64,000 nucleotides of DNA, taken from Bolinopsis microptera. Lineage: Eukaryota > Ctenophora > Tentaculata > Lobata > Bolinopsidae. The first letter of the stretch is position 1, and each line of letters begins with the position of its first letter. Made by a program: the position numbers and the translations under genes. Below are positions 47,273-58,400 of this stretch, piece by piece. The DNA lies in NCBI RefSeq assembly GCF_026151205.1, contig NC_087082.1, positions 9,988,901 through 10,052,900 of the forward strand, read 5' to 3'. The notes below the pieces were generated by a model. The model worked only from the letters and a program-made list of their open reading frames with translations, searched no databases and was not told the origin of the DNA.

Positions 47273-47928
47273 ATGTCGTCGTCCGAGATTCTTGCATTAA
47301 TCGCTAAGTAAGTACCATCCTCCTTTTATCTTCTTAGATCTTCCTCTTTGGTATCTTTCATTTTTCTGTTACTACCTATTCAGAATCTACTTTACTGGTC
47401 GTATTAGGGTATATAACGTAATCTCTTAATTTTCAGGCACATTCCAGCTGAAAAACTTATCGACTTCGTCCGAGATTTAGCTCTCACCCCTGAACCAAAG
47501 GAAACTAGCCCCGGAGCCACACCCACGGACTCCGCTTCGACTGCTGACCCCGTAGCACCAGAACCCCGTTTACCCGCACCTGCTCTGTCCAGTTCCTCAT
47601 CTTCCTCATCTTCATCTTCAATCAATTCACCCTTTCCTTCGTCCTCGCCTTCCACCCGAGGAAGATTCGGTCGCGGCTGCTCGACCTCGACTGCCGCCTC
47701 CACCGTCAGGTAAGATGTGAACTGATCCAAATAATATCGTATACTTGTTCACCTTTTTCTGTTCTGACAATATCCTTAGTACTTGATCCTCATCCGTACC
47801 CTTTCAGTTCCGTGCCGGGAGCTCTTCCATCCCAGAGTCCGTCCCTGTTCACCGGGTTTAACTTCGGAGGGGCTCAGACCCAGATTCGTCTGTTTCGGTC
47901 TGAGCTCCAGACGAACCGGAAGATATAA
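47273..47928 (+). CDS. Candidate three-exon gene for a 142-residue Ser/Pro-rich protein
   Basis: Exons are 47273-47307, 47437-47709 and 47808-47928. The start ATG has a good Kozak context (CCACCATGT). Donors are GTAAGT and GTAAGA; acceptors are TTTTCAG and CTTTCAG. The joined frame (429 nt) ends in TAA. The first ~30 residues are helical (SSEILALIAKHIPAEKLIDF). A Pro/Ser-rich middle with a run of ten Ser follows, then a GRFGRG segment and a C-terminus with FTGFNFGGAQ. No domain is recognised. GC content is well above the neighbours. It could be a host gene or a domesticated or intact part of a mobile element; alternative splicing into the next ORF cannot be excluded. Confidence 0.5.
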
Positions 47929-47974
47929 ACTGCCTGGTGCTACATGACAGTCGCTGCTCCCGTTCCTGGCCGAG

Positions 47975-48238
47975 ATGATCCTGTCCCTCTCGCAGCGCGG
48001 CGGTGCCGTCCTGTCCGGGACCCGGTGCTTGTCTAAACACGGCAACATTCGTCACGTACTCGTGGCGAAACTTCGTCCAGTTTATTACTCGTCGTGGACT
48101 GAGGCCGGCCTGCAGGTGCTGCTCTCTCGCTCGATGTTTGCACCTCCGTACATCGTCGACTCGGTCCTCGGAGGACTACGTCAACTCGAACAGATCCTCC
48201 GAGATCTACAGCACGTCACGGTCGACGATCTCCGGTGA
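47975..48238 (+). CDS. 87-residue GC-rich ORF downstream of the three-exon gene
   Basis: The frame starts ATG ATC CTG at 47975 and ends TGA at 48236-48238. GC-rich like the preceding exons and with non-random composition (for example YIVDSVLGGLRQLEQILRDL, an amphipathic helix). The frame is open back to a TGA just before ACATGACAG (47951), which could be a splice acceptor, so this may be a further exon of the same transcript. No domain recognised. Confidence 0.4.
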   Translation: MILSLSQRGGAVLSGTRCLSKHGNIRHVLVAKLRPVYYSSWTEAGLQVLLSRSMFAPPYIVDSVLGGLRQLEQILRDLQHVTVDDLR

Positions 48239-48843
48239 TACCAAACCCTAGACACCACAGAACTCGAATTTACCTGATTATTGTTTATAACACAATTGTT
48301 GTTTTTCTTTGTATTACAAGATTTTATATATTTTAAACTTTAACTAACTCTGTTTGTGTCGAATTTATGCATACAAAGTTTCAACTTTCAAGTCCCTATC
48401 ACTTTTCGATTTCTCACAATATTGCTATTCAAGTCTAAACATCTTTTTCTCCAACTGTTTTTGATCGATCAGACGATCACCTTGAAACTTTTAAAATATG
48501 TTCAAGGGATCATTTAGAAGAGATTTTATAAGCAAAATTTTGAGGAAGGTCTTTATAATTTAATATAAAGCGTTTTTATCAGATTTTGAAAATCTTGGAC
48601 CTCAGCCATAAATATAATGTCAGTTTCAGACTACAATAGTTAATTTTTGGGAAGGGTGGCTTTTTTTTTTAGCAGATATACTTAACTATTAACCATATTT
48701 TTTATTATTTTTATCAATTCAACTATATTTCTGACTAAATTTAGTTTAAAATACCCGTGAAGTTTAATTTTGTCAAAAACTGTTTAAGTGGAAGAAAGTC
48801 ACACTTTATCATTATGCGGTACACCCTGTATATAGTATTATAT
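48239..48843. other. No gene recognised; possible decayed mariner-type MITE end
   Basis: AT-rich. The stretch ends GGTACACCCTGTATATAG (48821-48838), like the end of Tc1/mariner elements, but I could not find its partner end. Confidence 0.3.
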
Positions 48844-48945
48844 TGTATCACGTGGTGACCCCCACGGTCGCTTCACTGTAGCGTCTTCGACGCTACAGGG
48901 GGAGCCGCGCACTTCGTGCGCGGCGGGTCATACAACGTACGACAA
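48844..48945 (+). other. Structured GC-rich repeat, copy 2
   Basis: From TTGTATCACGTGGTGACCCC to CATACAACGTACGACAAG. GACCC/GGGTC closes a stem; TGTAGCGTC/GACGCTACA forms a 9-bp hairpin with a TTC loop; CCGCGCAC/GTGCGCGG forms an 8-bp hairpin with a TTC loop. It is embedded in AT-rich DNA. Compared with 10795-10917 the 9-bp stem has a T-A to G-C exchange, and two further positions change while remaining paired or wobble-compatible. Confidence 0.5.
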
Positions 48946-49095
48946 GTATTATAGACATTATAGTAAAGGGTCCTTTCGCGTAATTCTATATTTTAACTTA
49001 TAGTAGTATACCTTCAACCGAATTTTCATGGTATGCGGGCTGAAGTTAAACTTAAAAAGTAAATTTATCTAATTACGGAAAACTATTTGAAAGTA

Positions 49096-50235
49096 GGGTA
49101 AAGCACATAATTTTGTCATTTTTTGGCAATTTTCCGACTGCCTGATATAAACCATGGGTTTTAACCTCGTTTGAAATTCCGATTTAGATGAAACCTCCAC
49201 CATGTTATAGTAGACAGTCTAGGCAAGTTCTAACACAAAAATGATCGAAATTGCTGGGGTTGAAGATGTTCAAAAAAATTATTTTGAAAAAATGACAAAA
49301 TTAGGTGACTTTACTTAATTTTGTCACCCCGAACCTAATTTTGTCACTTGAAGATTGTGCAAAAATTAACCGTTTCTCGGTATTTTAGACTACCTGGATG
49401 CATCATTCGAGCGCTTTTTTACCAACATTGACCTCAAAAATCCTAAAGATATGATGTTTTCATAGTTTTGTAGCTTGATGAAAAAATTACACTTTTTGGG
49501 TATCTAATCTTAGAAAATAGCCCCCAAATGCCCCTGAAACCACTGGCATCTTGAAAACTTTCTATGAAGCATGAATCAATATTGGTTACTGATTCACGAA
49601 ACTATATTTACCAATAGCTCTTTAAAACCCAGAATTACAGTATATTTCTCGGCGAAAATATGCTATTATAAGTGTTTAAATGCTATTATAAGTGCCTTAT
49701 ACATATCCTATGGGCAAAAAAACTTCAGAATAGTTGTATAAGGCCATTTTCAACACAATCTGTGATTTACAAGAAATTTGAGAAAGGTCGATTTTTTTGA
49801 CAAAATTAGGTACTTTTGGCAAAATCGAACCTAATTTTGTCACCCTCTGTAACTTGAACAATAATTGCGCTAGAGACTTGAAAATTTGTACGTATACTTC
49901 TGCTGTAGAAGATATTTGAAATATGCAATGGCATGAAGCTAGCTCAATTACTTTTGAAATAGCAATAAATCAAAATTTTGAAAATTCCTTAAGAAAACTT
50001 TAAGGATCTTATTTATTTTTCGGGTTAACAGTTTCGCCTTCATTTTTGACACAGATGCAAAAGAGCTAGAAACTTAAACTTTGTAGGAGCAGTTTCAGCA
50101 AAGTCTAAGCTTTCTTTTTATACTAAACTTTTTAATACACAAACCTTTTCTTTCAAGCTGAAATTCCGAGCCGAGGCAGTTTTTCAGAGCAAAATGACAA
50201 AATTAGGTACCCTGACAAAATTACGTGCCTTACCC
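49096..50235. mobile_element. 1.14-kb TA-flanked element with TAATTTTGTCA subterminal repeats
   Basis: Left end GGGTAAAGCACATAATTTTG and right end CAAAATTACGTGCCTTACCC are inverted repeats with a few mismatches, and TA flanks both sides (49094-49095, 50236-50237). The motif CTAATTTTGTCA or its complement recurs at about 49115, 49290, 49315, 49335, 49800, 49835 and 50200. TA target use fits Tc1/mariner or ISL2EU mobilisation. No transposase frame is visible. Confidence 0.7.
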
Positions 50236-50237
50236 TA

Positions 50238-51280
50238 TAATCTTATAATTAATAATACATTTTTACAAAGTATTTTTTGACTAAGAAATAAGGGAGCAAC
50301 GTACGATCTATTTCATGATATACAGTAGACCAGTGTAGAGATAGTGATACCTAAATATAACCATTAACTATAGGCATAGCTCTACTGCACGTGTATCTTC
50401 TGAGAGGGATCAGCTAAATTAGGGTGGAGCACGTGGGCAGATAACTATTTATTATCCTTATCGGTTCTATGTCTGATATGAGAGGGCTGAATACCAGTTC
50501 TATAGATGAACAAGTTAGACCCTGACCAGGCAGCTGTGTGGTCACAACAGCTGCTATAGTGCAGTTACTAGGGATATAAGGAATAGTATAGCCATTAGTC
50601 AATGATTATAGTATCTTGGTATGGGCGGTAAAGATATTATAATGATGATAAAGCCACGAATAATCGCGAAAGTGCTATCTCAATTCTCAACGGACTTTAT
50701 TCGAACGGACATTAATTGGCCGACGCTGGAGGCCCTAACGTTCATTTTATTTTTAATGTCCGTTCAAATAAAGTTTTTCCGTTTACAGTCCGTCGAAGTC
50801 CGTTGAAATATTTTCCCAAAAGTATTTTACTACGAACTTTTTGTCCAAGCCAGGATATAATACGATTACTTTTTTCAATTTCAATTTCTATCATCGGAAT
50901 AAATTGTATCATTATTTTATTGCTTAACGACTGCTTTCCTTGTGCATACTATATTAAAAATTGATTGAAAAAGTATTTGCTAAATAATATAGAAAAAAAT
51001 GCCCAAAAATATGGAAAAAAGTCGGATTTTTAATGGTTTTAAATAGAGCGTGCTGAATCACTCTGATCTATATTCGATCTTCGAGATTTTTCTAAAAGGG
51101 CCCCTGACAGTTGAAATTTACCTGGTTCCATTTATTTTCTAGCGCTGATTCCGAATCACCTCAGATATGACATAAGGTTAAAATACTCCCCTAGTGAGAT
51201 ATCGAAAAAAACTGTCTCGATCACGTGATATGATCATATAAGGAAGTTGGTATAATTTCTTGTTTATTATATAGGGTTAG
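50238..51280. other. No gene recognised; one foldback motif
   Basis: 50690-50806 contains inverted copies of CAACGGACTTTATTCGAACG and AATGTCCGTTCAAATAAAGT, a small hairpin around ~40 bp. The rest is unique AT-rich sequence. Confidence 0.4.
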
Positions 51281-51460
51281 GGTTCCAGCATATGATTCAG
51301 TTAGAAATTGGGTTACTGTTAGGGTTTGGTTTGAGATCATATTAGAGTGTTAGGGTTTCGAATAGTCATTCAGAACCAGCTAGAGGACGCGGGCGTGTTT
51401 AAAAAGTCACGTGACATGGTCGAGTGTAGAGTGATTAATAATAATCATCATCCGTTTTAA
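51268..51460 (+). repeat. Fragment related to the spacer of the 3.35-kb foldback element
   Basis: GTTAGGGTT phrases, CAGAACCAGCTAGAGGACG, GTCACGTGACATGG and GTGTAGAGTGATTAAT parallel 38110-38240 (CAGAGCCAGCTAGAAAACG, GTCACGTAAC, GTGTAGAGTGATTAAT). It is a diverged piece of a related element without arms or transposase. Confidence 0.6.
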
Positions 51461-52600
51461 ATTCCTTCCAGCGTTTATTTTAATTTGGTTGGATTATATT
51501 GATAAAATATATTAATATTATACGGTTCAATTCGAATTGGATCGATTCGCCGGTACGGTTTCTATCTGCAGTCTCAAAGTCAATGGGATCAGTAACTAAA
51601 TATTGTTTACAAATACAATTCTTGGTCATTTTTTTCTCTTCGTCAAATGAATTTCAGCAACATTTTTTCCTCTATACCTAGCTTCTTTTCTTGAAGCACT
51701 CTTTATAGGTATTACTAGTCAACAGAAACACAGCTGAAGCGTTTAATACAATTATATTATAATGTTAGCCTGTTATTCAGCTCGGCGGTGTATATACGCT
51801 GCTAGGCATGAGTGCTTGATGAGGATTATATTTATCGCAACAACGACCAGATTGTTCTTTGCCCAATATGACCACAGTTAAGTTGATTATTTACATTGGT
51901 GTAAAATACGTGTAGTACGCTATTATATTATGAGTTAAACGTAACTCATTGAACATTGTCCTGCCTTTTTATCTGGTCTGCTTTCCGTTATATACCCTAG
52001 ACCAATTCTATTGATGCTTGACTTAGTTCAGAACCAAAGTTTGTTGTTTTATTCGGTTTGATTAATCCTGACACATCTTGAACAAGATATCACAAAAAAG
52101 GCTTGTATAAAATTCTAAACTGGAGATTTGGTCATAATTTGTACTTTATTGGTATTTGTAACTTAAGCCTGTTTTCCAATAATTTCAACTTGGCAAGGGT
52201 TTGTAAAAGGTATTTACGTGATATCACAAGATTAGATTAATTTCTGCTGATCATTGATAACTAAGTTATTCGCGTGGCAGTGTAATAAAATAATTTATAA
52301 TCATAAAGGCCAAGTACTGGTAATAGTGTTAACGTTCGCTCAGATATTTTGTTGTTGTTTGTTTGTTTATTTATAGAACTCGTCCCCAATCTCGCATCGA
52401 AAAATGACTAAACTCAGGTCTGAGTGTGAATACGGGTGGTACCTGCAAGTGTGTTCACTAAGCATTTAGAGTTCTGTAAAACTGCAGATATTGTAACGTT
52501 GTTGTAGATTATAGATGCAGCTATTAAGCTTTAAAAGCTGCCGGTCCCACTAAATTAAAGTAAGATTGAGAATTGAGGGTGTAGATACTATTTCTCTCAT
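51461..52600. other. No gene recognised
   Basis: Unique AT-rich sequence with no supported ORF. Confidence 0.35.
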
Positions 52601-52605
52601 GTCAC

Positions 52606-53383
52606 TTCATTATCCGTCAACTCATTATCCGTCAACTAATTATCCGTCAACTAATTATCCCTCAACTCATTATCCGTCAACTAATTATCCGTCAACTCAT
52701 TATCCGTCACCTCATTATCCGTCACCTCATTATCCGTCAACTCATTATCCGTCACCTCATTATCCGTCAACTCATTATCGGTCAACTCATTATCCGTCAC
52801 CTCATTATCCGTCAACTCTTTATCCGTCAACTCATTATCCGTCACCTCATTATCCGTCAACTCATTATCCGTCAACTCATTATCCGTCAACTCATTATCC
52901 GTCAACTCATTATCCGTCAACTCATTATCTGTCAACTCATTATCCGTCAACTCTTTATCCGTCAACTCTTTATCCGTCAACTCATTATCCGTCAACTCTT
53001 TATCCGTCCACTCATTATCGTCAACTCTTTATCCGTCACCTAATTATCCGTCACCTCATTATTCGTCACCTCATTATCCGTCAACTCTTTATCCGTCACC
53101 TCATTATCAGTCAACTTATTATCCGTCAACTCATTATCCGTCAACTCTTTATCCGTCACCTCATTATCAGTCAATTTATTATCCGTCAACTCATTATCCG
53201 TCAACTCTTTATCCGTCAACTCATTATCCGTCCACTCATTATCCGTCAACTCTTTATCCGTCACCTAATTATCCGTCACCTCATTATCCGTCACCTCATT
53301 ATCCGTCAACTTTTTATCCGTCACCTCATTATCCGTCAACTTATTAGTTATTATCCGTCAACTCATTATCCGTCACCTCATTA
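52606..53383 (+). repeat. 15-bp minisatellite CATTATCCGTCAACT, ~52 copies
   Basis: Units vary at set positions (CATTATCCGTCACCT, CTTTATCCGTCAACT, AATTATCCGTCAACT), giving a pattern of variant blocks. As 15 is a multiple of three, long false frames are open on both strands (HYPST repeats on plus, TDNEL repeats on minus). Confidence 0.95.
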
Positions 53384-53812
53384 ATGATGATCCAGTTATC
53401 TGACTGTTGTTCTTGACAAATGATAATTGTTATACTTTTAGCTGAAAAGTAAACATGATGGTACAACAATCAATGTTTCTTTTCAGTAGAAAAATATTCG
53501 AAAAATGTGTCCGCTGACGCTATTTTAAATATGTAAATAAATAAGGTTACAAGATTCCACCGAACAAGCTAGCAAGATTATATTTCAGCAGCTAACTCCA
53601 TCGTATCACTTATATGTGATGCTCTACCTGTTCAGTACTGGAAATAACGCGTTACTATTCTCACGCGTTATTTCGCCTGATCAACACCATTAATATATTA
53701 GTAGCAATATAGCAGTATATTAGTAATATGCAGGAAACTTTTTTAACCACTTCTTGCCTGTTCTAATAGTTATTTGGTGATGTTTTCAGTACACAATTGA
53801 ATACGCATATAT
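53384..53812. other. No gene recognised
   Basis: Short unique stretch between two minisatellites. It contains the inverted pair GAAATAACGCG / CGCGTTATTTC at about 53640-53675. Confidence 0.4.
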
Positions 53813-54308
53813 GACTGACATACTGACATACTGACATACTGACATACTAACATACTGACATACTGACATACTGACATACTGACATACTGACATACTGACA
53901 TACTGACATACTGACATACTGACATACTGACATACTGACATACTGACATACTGACATACTGACATACTGACATACTGACATACTGACATACTGACATACT
54001 GACATACTGACATACTGACATACTGACATACTGACATACTGACATACTGACATACTGACATACTGACATACTGACATACTGACATACTGACATACTGACA
54101 TACTGACATACTGACATACTGACATACTGACATACTGACATACTGACATACTGACATACTGACATACTGACATACTGACATACTGACATACTGACATACT
54201 GACATACTGACATACTGACATACTGACATACTGACATACTGACATACTGACATACTGACATACTGACATACTGACATACTGACATACTGACATACTGACA
54301 TACTGACT
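53813..54308 (+). repeat. 8-bp tandem repeat TGACATAC, ~61 copies
   Basis: Nearly perfect array; the only clear variant is CTAACATA near 53847. Because 8 is not a multiple of three, the minus strand is open in all three frames, giving false 171-190 codon ORFs. The uniformity suggests recent expansion. Confidence 0.97.
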
Positions 54309-54570
54309 GACATGATCCGTTTCGTGGGTAAACACCGCTGGCTGCACCACGGTTGCAAGCAATCGTAAACGTTCGACTGGTCTTGGTAATAACGTCATTT
54401 TTTTAAAAATCCTCTTTATATGACGTGCAGTTCCGAATTAAAGGTAATGATAATCATATTTTATTCTAACATTTCCATTGACAGTGTTAGTGTTACTGAT
54501 ATCTGGGGACACATAATTTGGTAATTTGGATAAAATAAACCTGCAACAAAATTTTCTGGGCGGCACTCGG

Positions 54571-54640
54571 CCTGTAATTTCGCCGAATGAACATTAAAGC
54601 CTAGGGTCCCCACTCCCCAGGCAAACTAAATTATGACATT
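54571..54640. mobile_element. Diverged M1 MITE copy
   Basis: CTGGGCGGCACTCGGCCTGT, AATTTCGCCGAATGAACATT and GGGTCCCC...CCCCAGG match the M1 core in inverted order relative to 40915-41001. Ends are decayed and no target duplication is clear. Confidence 0.6.
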
Positions 54641-54944
54641 CCTTTATCGCCACCGATGACTGATTTAGTGATTTAGGGCACATAATGAAGGTTGTTTTCC
54701 TGGGAATGAGGATTTTCATGGGACAATGCAAACGGAAATACCACAATAAATGTAATAATTACTGAAACAATTTTTGATTGTATAATTTTAATTTCACACA
54801 TGGTAAATTAAATTATTAATGGTTAACTGAACGATGAAAAACGGTAAATAAAACACACAAACAATAACTATTTAGTTGTTAGTTTATTTTAATACTTCTA
54901 TCGTTATGACACTAATTTTAACACATAGTGCTTTGTTCGATAGC

Positions 54945-55226
54945 TAATAAAGGATGGCCCAAAAATAATTATCAAACCAAATGTGTCTATAAACTTTGGA
55001 GTTCCTAGCTCAAAGCGTTCTCACTTTAGGCGACAATAATGAAAACGAGGGAGAGGTGCATACCACACCCTCTGTAATCAATGAAATTTTGCGAAACTTT
55101 CAGAAATTATAAGTTTGACCCATATCTATATTTTCTGAAACTTTTGTGAAATTCTGACACGAATTACGTAAGTTATTAAAAGGTTGCGTGTGGGTAGTTA
55201 CTTTTGAGTTTTGGGACACCCTGTAT
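54945..55226. mobile_element. Possible mariner-type MITE
   Basis: The right end TTTTGGGACACCCTGTA has the typical Tc1/mariner terminal form. The left end AAGGATGGCCCAAAAATAAT could be its decayed partner. No transposase. Tentative. Confidence 0.35.
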
Positions 55227-55483
55227 GCCGTTCTTACTTCTAAAAACATCTTAGGTTTCTTGGAAATGGGATTTTGTTTTCACGCAGATCCCTTTTTCAT
55301 GTAATAACCGGGTCAGAACACTATTCATTAGTCGCATAGTAATTGTTATGTTTCTGGGGCAAGATTAGTAGTGATCCCGTAAAATTTGTAGTGAACCGCT
55401 TTTCGTCTCGGTGGAAGTGGCACCGCCTAACTACTCTTATCCACAATGGTTTTAAAACTCGACTCCAACCGATGTGACCATCA

Positions 55484-58400
55484 AGTAAGCTTTATTACAA
55501 TACGTAAGCCGTGAATGAATGAAGCGAGCGACCGATTTCATTCTCGGTATCAATTTGCATTTGCGGACGGTTCCTCAAATTAATATCATTTTCTTTTGTT
55601 TGGAAAAGAGAGACACTGGCAGCGGTTCACTCTACCCATGATTATGGGTTTTGGTCAAATATCATCTCTTTTTGATTATAATGTCAGGATAATTTACACA
55701 GTCGAAACTTAATAAGGAGGTAATTTCAACGATTTCGAAATTTTACCTTTGAAAACGTTTCCTTGTGTTTAGGTAGGCATATCTGTCAATAACAGACTGA
55801 ATATAGCACTTTTTACTCATTCAAGTTGGCATTAAATTCATATATAATGCCATTTTAATATCGTGGGAAAGCAGAATATATTCGAAATCACGAATGAGCA
55901 AAATTCTCACCTTTCGCACGTGCAAACTTTGAGCGGACGTTGCGTGCGCATAAAATATTGAATCACCATAAATTTTTGCATAGTGTTATTTAATATATAG
56001 TTTGATAAGCATGAAAAGTTTCAGAAGATTTCAAAAAGAACTTGGATCACAACGGGACTCCAAAGTTGGTAAAAATCGTGAAAATAACAATTTTTAGTGA
56101 TTTTAGCTATTTTAAATGAATTTGGGCGTGTCCCCACGTGTGCAACTTTTCGATTTTCAACTTTAAAACTAGCCTATAACACAATTTAGACCTTTAGGAA
56201 GCAAAATTGAGCTCCACAACCCAAGGGATGGCCCAACACCAGAGAATACTAATTCACAACTTTTGTGTTTTTATAAAATTATTCTTCAAAAAAGCACAAA
56301 CTTCAATAGCGAATATCTTTATGAAGGAGCAAGGTAGGAAAACTTTCCGGTAGATTTTCAGAATGCTTGAACAATTATCTAAGGTCAAAATGTCATCAGA
56401 TTTTGAATAAAATTACTCCTTAATGCTTCAAAATCGATTTGAAAAGTTGTTATTTTGTCAAAAATCAAGTTTTAAAAACACTTAAATTGATGACGTCATC
56501 AAGTGATGATGATGACAATAAATTATTTTTCGATATAATATAAACTAAAGTATAAACAATTATCTTTAAAACCTGTGGTTCGAAATGACTGTATCTTTTA
56601 TACTTTTGAATCTACGGACACTTAAATGTAGGCTACAATTTACTGCAAAAGCGTCTATACATATATACTTATATATTTGACCAAAACCCATAATCATGGG
56701 TAGAGTGAACCGCTGCCAGTGTCTCTCTTTTCCAAACAAAAGAAAATGATATTAATTTGAGGAACCGTCCGCAAATGCAAATTGATACCGAGAATGAAAT
56801 CGGTCGCTCGCTTTTCCCATTCAATAAGCTTTATCACAATACGTAAGCCGTGAATGAATGGGAAAAGCGAGCGACCGATTTCATTCTCGGTATCAATTTG
56901 CATTTGCGGACGGTTCCTCAAATTAATATCATTTTCTTTTGTTTGGAAAAGAGAGACACTGGCAGCGGTTCACTCTACCCATGATTATGGGTTTTGGTCA
57001 AATATCATCTCTTTTTGATTATAATGTCAGGATAATTTACACAGTCGAAACTTAATAAGGAGGTAATTTCAACGATTTCGAAATTTTACCTTTGAAAACG
57101 TTTCCTTGTGTTTAGGTAGGCATATCTGTCAATAACAGACTGAATATAGCACTTTTTACTCATTCAAGTTGGCATTAAATTCATATATAATGCCATTTTA
57201 ATATCGTGGGAAAGCAGAATATATTCGAAATCACGAATGAGCAAAATTCTCACCTTTCGCACGTGCAAACTTTGAGCGGACGTTGCGTGCGCATAAAATA
57301 TTGAATCACCATAAATTTTTGCATAGTGTTATTTAATATATAGTTTGATAAGCATGAAAAGTTTCAGAAGATTTCAAAAAGAACTTGGATCACAACGGGA
57401 CTCCAAAGTTGGTAAAAATCGTGAAAATAACAATTTTTAGTGATTTTAGCTATTTTAAATGAATTTGGGCGTGTCCCCACGTGTGCAACTTTTCGATTTT
57501 CAACTTTAAAACTAGCCTATAACACAATTTAGACCTTTAGGAAGCAAAATTGAGCTCCACAACCCAAGGGATGGCCCAACACCAGAGAATACTAATTCAC
57601 AACTTTTGTGTTTTTATAAAATTATTCTTCAAAAAAGCACAAACTTCAATAGCGAATATCTTTATGAAGGAGCAAGGTAGGAAAACTTTCCGGTAGATTT
57701 TCAGAATGCTTGAACAATTATCTAAGGTCAAAATGTCATCAGATTTTGAATAAAATTACTCCTTAATGCTTCAAAATCGATTTGAAAAGTTGTTATTTTG
57801 TCAAAAATCAAGTTTTAAAAACACTTAAATTGATGACGTCATCAAGTGATGATGATGACAATAAATTATTTTTCGATATAATATAAACTAAAGTATAAAC
57901 AATTATCTTTAAAACCTGTGGTTCGAAATGACTGTATCTTTTATACTTTTGAATCTACGGACACTTAAATGTAGGCTACAATTTACTGCAAAAGCGTCTA
58001 TACATATATACTTATATATTTGACCAAAACCCATAATCATGGGTAGAGTGAACCGCTGCCAGTGTCTCTCTTTTCCAAACAAAAGAAAATGATATTAATT
58101 TGAGGAACCGTCCGCAAATGCAAATTGATACCGAGAATGAAATCGGTCGCTCGCTTTTCCCATTCAATAAGCTTTATTACAATACGTAAGCCGTGAATGA
58201 ATGGGAAAAGCGAGCGACCGATTTCATTCTCGGTATCAATTTGCATTTGCGGACGGTTCCTCAAATTAATATCATTTTCTTTTGTTTGGAAAAGAGAGAC
58301 ACTGGCAGCGGTTCACTCTACCCATGATTATGGGTTTTGGTCAAATATCATCTCTTTTTGATTATAATGTCAGGATAATTTACACAGTCGAAACTTAATA

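Noticed and set aside
47404-47730. 108-codon minus-strand acidic ORF
   Set aside because: It is the antisense shadow of exon 2 of the plus-strand candidate gene, which has proper splice sites.
52566-53384. 272-codon Tyr-Pro-Ser-Thr-His repeat ORF
   Set aside because: A 15-bp minisatellite has a multiple-of-three unit, and the frame changes amino-acid pattern wherever a unit has an indel.
53770-54398. Three overlapping 171-190 codon ORFs with a Ser-Val-Cys-Gln-Tyr repeat
   Set aside because: The 8-bp tandem repeat lacks stops in every minus-strand frame; no start context or unique coding sequence.
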